A stretch of 64,000 nt of DNA, taken from contig CM032231.1 of assembly GCA_019009955.1 (NCBI GenBank), positions 112,516,001-112,580,000 on the forward strand, given 5' to 3'. This DNA is from Riptortus pedestris (lineage: Eukaryota; Arthropoda; Insecta; Hemiptera; Alydidae). Positions 11,215 to 22,010 of this stretch are shown here, piece by piece. The notes under the pieces were generated by a model that was given only the letters and a program-made list of their open reading frames with translations, was not told the origin of the DNA and did no database searches. A program made the position numbers and the translations under genes. The stretch's first letter is position 1. Each line of letters starts with the position of its first letter.

Positions 11215-13326
11215 CCAGAAATTGTAGGGTTGGTTTGATGAGCAATTTTCAACCTTGCGACAATCCTGAGTTCGGCAATTTCGACCGAAGAGATATGATC
11301 TATTGTGCACTACGTCTAGTTCGATAGTTCAAACGAAGGTTGCACCTTCGTTGCGTCTTTGATTCAATAGTAAGGCGATCTAAGACAGAAGATAAATACC
11401 TTCAAGTCAGGACCGTGAATAATTTCGCCAATACTTCTAATATTACTTGAGTTTCGTCAAAACAGAAACCTGAAGATTTTAATTCTAATCTGCTTTAATG
11501 TTCACTTAATATACATAGGACTAAATTTAAAATTCAACCAGAAGAAAAAAGTGAAATATAACAAATGCATGTACCCTAATCTTAACGAAGAAGACATAAA
11601 ACCCGAAAACAAGATAATCTTAGATAATCAGTCTTCCTTGTAAAAAAAAAAAAAAATAAATAAATAAGAAAAGCCCTGTGACAATAATAATTGCATATTA
11701 CAATGCACTTAGAGTTCTATAAAGAAAGATATGCATTGTGGAATGAGATGATGGAGTGCTTTATGGGAAATGGTGGGAAGGGAGCAGTAAGTAACGATTC
11801 GCCTCGCTAGGAGAGTCGTTAGATGAATGCCGCTACTTCTACCATAAAAATGCAAATAGTCCCACGAATTGGAGCCATATTTCCAAACGACAAAAAATCT
11901 CTTAAGAACCTCATGAGGAACAAGATCCTGTTCAAAAGCAACAGAGCCGACGGTATTCCCTTATTTGATCATTTAAGTATGTAAAAACTTTAATTTACAC
12001 AATTTCAGGGGATTGTTTCACATTCAGGCAGATGGTCTTTATGGATGGATAGTTTCTCATCATAATGTCCTCCCATAATGGCTTTGTGGGTGCAGGCAAC
12101 AGATACAATGTAGCGTTAACTAAGATAAAAAAGATCTCAAATTCGATTCTCTATTAATACAACCATGGTAAAAAAATCTATGTAAACACAACTTGATGTT
12201 TAAGTTCGACATAGCATGCTTAGTGACTACAGTTGCTTCAAGTGAAAAATGACAGGGGTGGGAGTTAACTGAAGGCGCAAAACATTTATAAAACAATTGT
12301 TCAATGACATTAATTATATAATATTTTACGGTCCAGTAATGCAGACATTTACATTGCAACCTTTAATGAATCTGATCAATAATTTTACATAAGACGTTTA
12401 CATATAGCTTGGAAACATTCAAGCGAAAATTGCTGACCTCAGTTTTATCATCGTTCAGGTAGAAGCATTGGACTTTTGCCAATTTCCAATTATATGGTAA
12501 TGAATTAATACGCATAGCGATCAAAAACCAATAAGTGCCAATACAGGCAAAGCTTTGTCATTTTACGACAACTCGTGAAAAATGTTTAAGAACTGTGACA
12601 GAGGGACGGACTTACAGACAATGGTGAAAACAATGGACCCTAAAAAGGACTTTAGTAAACTCCCAGCAGAAGGCGTAGCCCGAAAACAAATAGTGTAAAC
12701 CGTAACAGCACCATTTACATAAATAGTCGAATTATTTAAAAAAAAACTCTTAATGGTTTAGTAAATAGTTTTAATAAAATATAGTATTTAAGAATATTAT
12801 TCAAAAATGATGCAAACCTCAGTTACTAAATCAAAGAAATTAATAAAATGCAATAATTCTTGATCAGGGCCTTATCGCAGAACAGAACGATCGATAAACT
12901 ACCCCACAGTCTAATGGTTTTTCTCATATCATCAATTTAGACTAATAGTGACAGGCAGTGACAGGTATTTTTAAAATCATCAATCACCGATTCTGATATC
13001 ACAATAATTATTCAGATGCAGTCCGTCTTCATCATTATTTATTCTCTTAGGATTGTTATTGCATTTTGAAAATATAGATTATATCTCGATATGAATTTAG
13101 AGTCGAAATCTCTGCAGGTCACAGAACTATAAAATGAAGATGGTAAAAGCCTTTGGATCAACGCCCAAAGCAATGTAGATAATAAACTATAAGTTTGGAA
13201 ACACATTTTCTACTTATAATCTCAATTCCTTGCTGTGTATAAAGTAGGGCACCTCATTAGGATAACTACTTCCGAGAGAGATGGTTTCGATAACATAATG
13301 TAACTCAATGCCAAACAGGTGAAAAT
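11215..13326. other. No recognisable gene
   Basis: AT-rich DNA with a poly-A tract near 11641-11656 followed by (AAAT)n, which could be the tail of an unrecognised retroelement. A slightly GC-richer block at 11730-11880 has no recognised identity. Short open frames only. Confidence 0.4.
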
Positions 13327-13360
13327 AACTAATTTCTGTTATTTCTAACAGAAATTAGTT
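13327..13360. repeat. Perfect 15-bp hairpin, 4-nt loop
   Basis: AACTAATTTCTGTTA (13327-13341) is followed by TTTC and then the exact reverse complement (13346-13360). A diverged partial copy follows (GACAGAACTAAT near 13370). No T-run follows, so it is not a Pol III terminator. Likely a template-switch hairpin or a remnant of a foldback. Confidence 0.85.
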
Positions 13361-14327
13361 TCTATTTCTGACAGAACTAATATCTGACTGCTCAAGTCAA
13401 AACGCAATTAATACAGCCGGATATAAGGTCGTCTTTCCAACGTGACAAATGTAACTTATTGGACTTAATTAATTAAATATGCAAAAAATTTTGCTGGACT
13501 TCATTAAAATTAGGTATTCCATTTGAAAGTAATAAAAGGCATCTCCATTCCACTGCATAGGTTCAAATGCCGTCGTAGAACAAAATTTACAGATCTATTT
13601 ACGAAACGTAGAAGGCCCAAGCAAATTTTCTGTAAGTAAGGAGAAATTCCTATACTTCGTACAAGGAAGTACAAATGTATGACAAAGCTAAATAAATGTA
13701 TTTACCCCAGTTCAGACGGCTGAAAAGGGAAAGATAAAAGAAAAAAAACCGGGTTAGTAAGAGAAAAGTAAATTGTGGAATACGGGAGGAGCCGAGAAGC
13801 AAATGACCATTATAAAGTAAAATGACTATAATAAAGAACTGATTCCCAAGGAAACTGTCCATTAGTGGCTACTATCGTGTGAGTGAGGTGTGGAGTCGCT
13901 TCTAAGCTATAATAACACACCTCATTAATCATGGCTAGCCACTATTACCTGCCTGTCTTACACTCTTAATATAATACGATTAAAGCTAACGCATGTCGAC
14001 ACCACAAAGCGTTGCAGAAATATTATACTGATAGTATGTATGTCGACTTTTAAACAGACTGGAGAAACCTCAGATCCATTGATAAGAAGGAAAAGCCATT
14101 CTAGAGAGTACTTCATACTATTTCCAAGGTGATTAATAAGTATACCATATTGGAAAAAAAAGAAAAAAAAAAAAAATTGATGTGACCATCAAATCACTTA
14201 TTTTCGCACCTTCAGAGTTTTCAGAAGAGTTATGCCTTTAAATAAGATTATTAAATCCTAAATTAACCTGCTGTCTACGGACCTAATGTCACTTAGACAA
14301 AAATGGAGGTACCTTAAAATAGGATTT
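13361..14327. other. No recognisable gene
   Basis: A B-box-like GGTTCAAATGCC near 13560 has no A box before it. A poly-A tract lies near 14154-14176. Nothing else was recognised. Confidence 0.35.
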
Positions 14328-14388
14328 GGTATGCACATGTGATAATGCTAATATATAATATATATTAGCAATATCACGTGTGCATACC
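14328..14388. repeat. 30-bp inverted repeat around an AT core
   Basis: The left arm starts GGTATGCACATGTGATAATG and the right arm ends GTGTGCATACC. The arms match at about 28 of 30 positions with essentially no loop (TATATA/ATATAT centre). It would extrude as a cruciform. It lies just outside a (GT)-rich stretch at 14415-14440. Confidence 0.85.
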
Positions 14389-15659
14389 ATACATATTATG
14401 TATGATAAATGGCAGGTTTGTGTGCAATTGTGTGTGTGTAGGTGTATAGAAACCACCCATTTAACGCATATTGGCGATTGAAGTATAAGGTTTATGGGTT
14501 TTATACTTCAATTAGGAATACAATGGCTCGTCACTATTACATTCACAACGGCTCCACTAACGTCAAATTCAAAACTTTGATATCCTTAAATATTCCACGC
14601 TCCTTGCGCTCAGTAAACAGACAGTTCCCTGGCTGCCTGAAGGGATGGGGGGGGGGGGTACTAACAAAGGAGAATTGTTATTACGGCCTTACATTTATGA
14701 TTCAAATTAATTTTGGTTTATATAAAATGTAATATACATCATTTCAATGATTTCAGGGGGAGGCAACCCCCCCTCCCTTCCAAATCGGTGCATGACGCAT
14801 TAATCAAACAAGCCTTAATGATAAAGGTCAGCCAGTGAAATGAGAGCACATATTGAATACAAACGCCATGAGGGGTTGGCCCTAATAACATCCCGCATAT
14901 GGTAATAGCTATTACATAATAAAAGTTCATACCCCCTTCACGGATTCATTTCATTTTGTCATATCATGTGAAATCGACTGTTTCGTTTCCTACATAATCT
15001 CCTCTATAGTCTTCCTTCTACAAAGTCTTAAGGCAACACCCCACTTCGGGCCTATTTATTACGTCTCTAAAACCCTTGTCCTCTAAGAAACCTTACAACC
15101 TTTATTTCCAATGTACCCCGTCAACACACCCACACATACATGAGTACAGGTTTGATAATGGAGTTATAGAAAGTTTGTTCGTGAGATTTTCCTTGATCTT
15201 AAAACTCGAGAAATAAGAAGAAAGCGCGATCGGCACTAGTTATTCTTACGTCGATTTTAGATTGGTCGTTGATAGAAGTTACTGAAGCTCTGAGGTTGAA
15301 GCTTTCTACTTTTGGGAAGTATCCAAACGTGAAACTTTTCAACGAACAGTCTGGAAGATTGCTTCATAAGTAAAACGAATTGCTCCTGAAGTGGTGGTAT
15401 ACGGGGCACGAAACATGTGGGTCATTTAAAAAAGTCTGGGTGCAAAGAAGGAGCTTTTGTTGGTGCCCCATTCCACTAACGTACAAAGAACATTTAATTT
15501 TAAAAATAATTTTGCATAGATATTTTCTTTTTATTATATATTTTATTCAACTATATTATAGTTACTTAAATTTAATTATTGTTAGGATTTTATAAATAAT
15601 TATTGTATTTTAAATATTTAAAGATCCCAATTGTACATTGCATGGGATACACTAATTAA
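14389..15659. other. No recognisable gene; G and C homopolymer runs
   Basis: It holds a G-run at 14646-14658 and a C-rich run at 14769-14777 facing each other. The flanks GGAGGCAACC and GGGGTACTAACAAAGG do not clearly pair. A 96-codon frame at 14442-14732 spans the G-run and has no motif. Could be decayed FB-type DNA, but no diagnostic end was found. Confidence 0.35.
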
Positions 15660-16071
15660 AAAAATTAACTTAGCATATTTCCCACGTGCGTCAAGTATTT
15701 GCATTTATCTCAAAACGTAAAATATCAATGAGAACAATATTTGGTATTTAGGCTACAAATAAAATGCTTTATAATACAACAGGTTATTGCAAATATGGCA
15801 TGAGTATTAGTGGGAGTTTGCTGAAGGCCGAAAATTAAAAAAATGCAAATATCTCGGTTAATAATAAAGATAGTGAAAAAATGTACATAACAACATTTAT
15901 ATAACATTGAATTTGCAATAAGATTGGTCATATACAATATTTCAATCGGACGCTTAATAACGGAGATATTAGGATTTTTCGGAATACAATCGGAATCCTT
16001 AAAGTACAATTATTATTTACAAATTCTAATTTTTCGAAATTAAGATTTTCAGCAGATTTCCCTTAAGGGAA
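15660..16071 (+). mobile_element. FB-A half-element, copy 1
   Basis: It starts with a diverged FB-A end (AACTTAGCATATTTCCCACG, the outer hairpin lost). It continues with the monomer blocks GGGAGTTTGCTGAAGGC, AAATGCAAATATCTCGGTTA and TTTGCAATAAGATTGG, and ends in the inner palindrome TTTCCCTTAAGGGAA (about 16057-16071). The poly-C block and the second part of the monomer are deleted. No open frame. See 25687-27137 for a two-armed copy. Confidence 0.7.
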
Positions 16072-16462
16072 GCTAAAAATAAATAAAAAAATAACCATTT
16101 TGGACTGTTGAACCAGTGAGGGTGATATACTGGTGACTGGAGAGAGCGGGTAACCCAAGAACCAATGTAGACTTCCCTGTTTATAAATAGATCGGGATCC
16201 TCCCTCTGACTCGTCTAGACTAGACTGGTAGCGCTGAACTGGTTCCTGACTCATAGCAAGACCGGGGAACTCTCTCCTGTCTACCGCGAGGGTACCGGAG
16301 GCATTCATGTCACCGGCTGGCTCAAATGGGTAACTAACACACAAAATAATTATGGACTCCCAAGGACAAGGTATCATACAAACTGGTTCTTAACCAATAA
16401 TAATCAGCTCTAAAGGGACTTTCTCTTTAGTTCGTTCATTCGTATTTAAGATCAAAAAGAAC
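16072..16462. other. GC-richer unidentified segment
   Basis: A more GC-rich stretch lies between two FB-A half-elements. A 104-codon minus-strand frame (16063-16377) crosses it and the FB-A palindrome, without a recognised motif. Its identity is unknown; it may be an insertion or the original unique DNA. Confidence 0.3.
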
Positions 16463-17306
16463 GATTAATTATCAATAAAGAAACAGAAAGAGAACTTCAT
16501 AATTGTATAATAGACGAGCCCTTTCCCACAGAGATAACAATACTTTTACGTGTACAATTCTTATTAAAGAAAGTCCGTCACGCAGTGGCTGCGTAAACTA
16601 AGCAGATTTCCCACTTGAAGTTTTACAATACAGAAATCTACATACTAGCAACAGTAGTAGTAACGAGTCTCAAAACCAATTTCACGAGAACCGATCAGTT
16701 ACGGAAACAGCCTAACTAGCTTTCGGCGTAGTCACGAATAGAACCGACATCAGCCGTTCTCATCAAGTCCGTTATCCACACACACTTAATAAAAATGCAA
16801 ATATCTCGGGTAATATTCAGAATAGAGAATAAATGTACATAACAATATTTATAGTAAATTTAATTTGCAATAAGATTGGTTCTATACAAGTTTTCGATCC
16901 GACATATAGTAACGGATATATTTCAAATTTTCGAAATTCCCCCCCCCCTCCCACTGGTCCGATTTCAGCCACTAACGAACTTGATATTTCTTTTTACATA
17001 AAACGATTAAATGCCGAGTTTGATAATGATTAAACAAAAATTGCTACCGCTAGCACGTTAAAAAATATATATAGTTTTGAACGGATCTCATTTTCGTCAT
17101 CTCCTGGGTAGGATCGATGGACATTTGAGGAAATTTTTCGAAAATCGCATCATGAGGTCGGACGCAATAGCTAATTTCCCTTAAGGTGCTAAAAGAATGA
17201 TTAATTATCAATAAAGAAACTGAAAGAGAACTTCATAATTGAATAATACAGGAACCCATCAAACAGAGTTCACAGGACTTTCACGTGTACAATTCTTACT
17301 AATGAA
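16463..17306 (+). repeat. 105-bp direct repeats flanking an FB-A half-element
   Basis: The block GATTAATTATCAATAAAGAA through ACGTGTACAATTCTTA at about 16463-16567 recurs at about 17200-17306 with few differences. Between the repeats lies one FB-A half-element (16568-17190). The layout suggests a duplication that copied the flank, or an LTR-like arrangement. No other FB-A copy in the window has this flank. Confidence 0.75.
16568..17190 (+). mobile_element. FB-A half-element, copy 2
   Basis: It opens with AAGTCCGTCACGCAGTGGCT and GCGTAAACTAAGCAGATTTC, so the small terminal hairpin (ACGCAG...CTGCGT) is nearly intact. One monomer follows: AATGCAAATATCTCGGGTAA, TTTGCAATAAGATTGGTTCT, a C-run at 16938-16948, and TTGATATTTCTTTTTACATA. 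Then comes ATCTCATTTTCGTCATCTCC and the inner palindrome TTTCCCTTAAGG at about 17176. No coding capacity. Same order, opposite strand, as the copy at 19703-20337. Confidence 0.8.
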
Positions 17307-19097
17307 GAGGGCAACCTCTAAAAAAGTGTCGTATCTCTATCGATAAATTTCAAACTAGTGAATAAACAACATTATTATATTATACAACAGCCCAGCTATT
17401 TCTAAAAAAACAATGACATAACTATGATTTACTTGATAATATGGAGAGCTCTCAAAAAATATTACCAGCCATTAGGGTTATATTAGTTAAATTATATCTT
17501 TTCTTTTTAGAACTTGCTTAAACCTATTCCAAGTTGAACTAAACCGTACAAAATAAAGGCACCATAAGTATATATGATGTCCTAATCCCTGACTATGCAT
17601 TAGAATTATGTAATTATTGCAACAATTAGCATTAAACATCTTTGGGCGAGGACAAACAAAAATAACACCTTGAGCCAAAATTACAACTTCTTCTTATTAA
17701 TATTAGTAAAGGCAAAAGAATAAGAAATATTTTACTGTAACATTAATAAATGTTTTAATAATATAAGAACAACCCATTTAACACTTACTTCCTCTAAATA
17801 AATCACAGCTCAAACCATTTAATAGCTTAAGTATCAAATACGAAAAAACACATTGATAAAATAATTTAGTAATAACAGCATTTCATTTATAATACAGAAG
17901 CTACTCTCTGGCAAAACTATTTCAACAATTGCGTAATGAAATCAGAACTAGCGAATCAAATCAGACAGAACTGTTTAATCGATAAAATAAAAAAAAAAAC
18001 TTAGAATTAAAAAAAATATTGACATAACTTTCTACTCTGTTTGCGTTTTCAAGATAACCATTGTTCTAAAAAGAACTGACTGAATGTAAAAAGATAAAGC
18101 ACGCTGGTGAGTCATGTGACTTCCGAATAGCTCATATGCTTATAATAGCACGGAATTTCTATAAACAGCCAACCACGCAAGCGATAAGAAGATAGTTCAA
18201 AGAATACATTCCGAAAGAAGTATTATCGGCATTAAAAGAAAAAAAAGAACAAGTGACCATATTTTCAGGTTCACTTGATAAGAATTACATTACTGAGATT
18301 TTATAAAATAAATCATAAACAATTCTTGATTTAGCTCAACTTATCAGCAAAATGTAAAAAAAAAAAAAATAAATAAATAAAAAAATAATATCCAGTAAAG
18401 AAAGAGGTAGCCTTCAATTTTATTACTGACAGCAAATGTGATAAGGCTATTTTAAGAGTACTTACTTATTCCTTCATTACACCATTAGTAAAATATTGCC
18501 AAGACTTACCTGAAAGAGAAAAAGAAAATAAGTTAGTTCACGTTAATTCTATATGATGACAAGTTAGAGTAATCAAATAAAGAAAAACTATTTCAAAAAA
18601 AAAAGAGAAAAAAAAGTAAAGTAAAAGAGCAGTCAAGTCAAAGAATGATTATATTACTATGATCATATATACCCCCCCCCCCTCAATCCAGGTAAGAAGA
18701 GCTGCTTTAAATGTATAAAATTAATAAATAATTTACAGATAAGAAAATTTCATACAGCAGGTGAATGCGATTCAAAATAAAACATCAGCCTCACATATGA
18801 CATTATATCACAGAAAGCTTAATGCAAAAATAGAATAGAAGTCTCCACTATAATTCGAGGAAGGACACAATTTATAAACAACACTATTGACAACTTACAT
18901 AATTAAAAAGAGATGGCACTTTTTTATGCAACACATCATACGTAAATATGAACGATTTTAAATTACATCCCTTTGTGAAAACTTAATATTTACTTTGTAT
19001 TTATATTGAACTTAATTAATTTATAAAGGAGTGGAAAAAAATACTGGGCCAATGTAATGGTATGGAAAGGAACACATAAAAGATATAATTGAGTACA
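17307..19097. other. AT-rich DNA, no recognisable gene
   Basis: Several poly-A tracts occur (near 17989, 18355 and 18595), the second followed by (AAAT)n, as in worn retroelement tails. A C-run lies at 18672-18682. No transposase or reverse transcriptase motif is visible. Confidence 0.4.
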
Positions 19098-19187
19098 AAC
19101 CCTAGAAAAGGTTGGTAACATGTAGATAACCCGTCCCAATTAGTCATAGTAGCAAAAAGTGGACGTTAATAAATAATAATAATAATT
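19098..19187 (+). repeat. SINE-1 3' fragment
   Basis: Contains CTAGAAAAGGTTGGTAACAT, GTAGATAACCCGTCCCAATT and GTGGACGTTAATAAATAATA followed by (AAT)n. This is the 3' half and tail of SINE-1, 5' truncated, as is usual for target-primed reverse transcription. Confidence 0.8.
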
Positions 19188-19702
19188 GAATATAAAAGTT
19201 ATATTTTGTAATTTATATGATGAGATCTCCCAATAGTGTGTTTGAGGACAAGCACACAGGAGTACATATGTGTACACACACGCACACTTATGGTGTTACT
19301 TTTCATCAATTAATTCATATTGTGAATAAAAAGTTAATAGAAAGGAAAAAAAAACTAGCAACGACAGAAGTATAGTCAAAAATTATGAAATAAAGAAACA
19401 GGAAGCTGGATCGATAAGGAAAAGGAAGATAAACCATTCACTTATGAAACCAATACTTCACTGCACTATTTATAGAAATCACCTTATTATCCAACAGTTA
19501 GTAATTTTACCAGAAATATAAGAAATTAAAAAAAAAAATCATCCCGAAATTGAAACATTGGTGTTTTTTTCCAAATTATAATTTTATTTCTACCAATATT
19601 AATAATTTAAAAAAAAATAAACGTGCTTCCTCACATTAGAATTACTCACTACTGTTAACATTCTGAAACACTCGTACTGAAATCCTCTATTTTAATATAT
19701 GA
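19188..19702. other. No recognisable gene
   Basis: AT-rich with a short CA-rich stretch near 19255-19290. Nothing else recognised. Confidence 0.4.
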
Positions 19703-19820
19703 TTTCCCTTAAGGGAAAATCAGCTATTGAGGTTGTAGCTCTACGGTGGGCTTCGAAATTTTTCTTCAGAGTGGCCATCGATCCTACCTAGTAGATGACG
19801 AAAATGAGGTCCGTTCAAAA

Positions 19821-19900
<80 letters not shown>

Positions 19901-20337
19901 GTGTTACCGCTCTAGCGGTCGCTATTTTTGTTTAATCGGTATAAAACTCTATATTTAGTCGTTTTTGGTAAAAAGATAGATCGAGGTCGTTAACGGCTGA
20001 AATCAGACCCGAGGGAGGGGGGTTATCATTCAGGGAGGATGTTTCGATTCAAATACCTCCGTTACTATACGTCGGATCGAAAAATTGTACAGAATCAATC
20101 TTATTGCAAATTACATTTACTATAAATATTATTATATACATTTATTCTTTATATTGAATATTAACTGAGATATTTGCATTTTTATTAAATCGACGGCTAA
20201 CGGACGAGAGTGACTTTCCCGCCAAAAGCTCGTTCGGCCGTTTCCTTGATTGCACGGCTCTCGTGAAATTTCTCTACTGTAAACCTTCACGTGGGAAATC
20301 TGCTTAGTTTACGCAGCCCCTGCATGACGGACTTTTA
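19703..20337 (-). mobile_element. FB-A half-element, copy 3
   Basis: In reverse complement it runs from the terminal motif (AAGTCCGTCATGCAGGGGCT, right edge about 20337) through one monomer to the perfect 16-bp palindrome TTTCCCTTAAGGGAAA (19703-19718). The monomer includes a C-run (GGGAGGGGGG on the plus strand near 20010) and ACCGCTCTAGCGGT near 19908. A long (TA)n lies at 19824-19897. No second arm is present to the left. No coding frame. Confidence 0.85.
19824..19897. repeat. (TA)n microsatellite inside FB-A
   Basis: About 37 uninterrupted TA units. It lies at the same internal site as the (TA)n of the FB-A copy at 43112-43174, so it belongs to the element, expanded from a shared short seed. 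The copy at 17060 has only a short ATATATAT there. Confidence 0.98.
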
Positions 20338-21906
20338 CTATATTATATGACACGTAAAGCCAATTTTCGGCAGCTCTACGATACCCATCATCAGAGTGGT
20401 CATCGCCACGATTGTTGCTTCATCACAGACGGAAAAGAAAAGAAAAAAATCCGGTCAAAACAAAAAGTCTGTTTGCCCTGCAAGGAAGTTTACGAAAGTA
20501 TATAATACTACAAATTAGCATCCAGTGGCTAACAAGGTAAAATAAGGTCTATCATTCAGGGAGAATGACGGACTCAAAAAAAGCATGAAATGTGCTTCGA
20601 AATACTCTGCCTTTATAAAAACAGGTTCCTGAGGATTCGTTTGACTTATTTACAAATTCCTCTAAAATTTATAGCAAATTATTCATTTTCCATAAAGAAA
20701 AAAACAACACCTTTATGCTTTTTTTAAAAACTGAGCATATTTTTAAATAAAATGTTCTAACTACTAAAATATTAAACGACCTTGAACAGGTGATAAACGT
20801 AATTACTAACGCTATCTATCATAGCATAAACTAAACCCAATTTATGGGAGTATAACTTCCGTTTGCAAAACTGTTGCAACAGCACATCGATGAAAACAAG
20901 CACAAGGTCAAGATAAAAAAAATAAATACTTCACCTAACTTCATTTACTAATAGACTTATCTTTCAACCTTTCAGAAACAATAAAGAAACCTTACAGAGG
21001 AACAATAAAGAAGCCTTACAGTTACAGTTTCCTGTGACTTTCATTTCATAAAGCCCAATAAGAAAAAAATAAATTTAAAAAGTGTTAAGTACAATAACAC
21101 TGTATTAACGAAATGTTTGCATGGGTAATATCCGTTGGGAATACTAAAAGACCAGATTTTTATCCCATTTTCACAAATTAAGTGAAAGGATGATAGATAA
21201 TTACTAAAAGAACACAAGTTGAATATTTTAAAGTAACTTGTATTGATGTACCTTCAATGATATATTCATTAACACTCATGGCAGATTGGAATACAGTAGC
21301 AAGAGTATGTCTTGATTTACCCGAGTGACATTAAGTGGTTTAAAAATAAAGCGTTTAAAGTATTTCATAAGAGAAATAAAGCATTTTTTGATAACTGGTA
21401 TCTCGAGAAATCGTTGGTTTCCATTCAGAAAAACAATAATCTTTTTTACCTTTAAAAGAATAATGTGAAAATATCAAGTAAAATAGATATTCATGTCATT
21501 CAATACACAAGGACGCCTCAAAAATATGGAGCAGTACTAACTCCCTTTTCTAATGTAAGAATACAAAAGGAACTCTGTATCAAAATATAGCTTAAAAGGT
21601 AAAAAATAGTACTGAGAACAGTTAAATTTTTTGATAATATATTTGATAATAAAAAGATTTCTGCAAGTGTTGTCAAGACCGTACTTCAAAAGAAGTGAGG
21701 AAGTAATGGAAAAGGTCACAATAATTATTATGAGGTCAAAAAGAAGGGAAGCAGCAGTTTTGATTGCATATAACATGGGACTGAGGCTACGTCCTTGTTT
21801 TCCAGGGGTGATTCAAATGGATTAGTCTGCTGGCCGTGAAGACTTTACACAGCTCGATATCCTCCTTTAAAGCGACAGAGGTTCCCAACTATCTTGCCGT
21901 TATGAC
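20338..21906. other. No recognisable gene
   Basis: AT-rich with short open frames only. GAAACAATAAAGAAACCTTACAG near 20977 is repeated in slightly changed form near 21003, a small tandem duplication. No other structure recognised. Confidence 0.4.
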
Positions 21907-22010
21907 AAGAAAAAGTCCGTCACGCAGTGGTTGCGTGAACTAAGAAGATTTCCTACGTGTAGGTATGACCGACTTGTAATCTCTCTGAGCCATATTCTCT
22001 ATTCCTTTAG
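21907..22010 (+). mobile_element. FB-A terminal fragment
   Basis: Carries AAAAAGTCCGTCACGCAGTG, GTTGCGTGAACTAAGAAGAT and TTCCTACGTG, then about 60 bp of subterminal sequence similar to that after the FB-A end at 42450 (CATATTCTCTATT). The remainder of an arm is missing. Confidence 0.75.
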
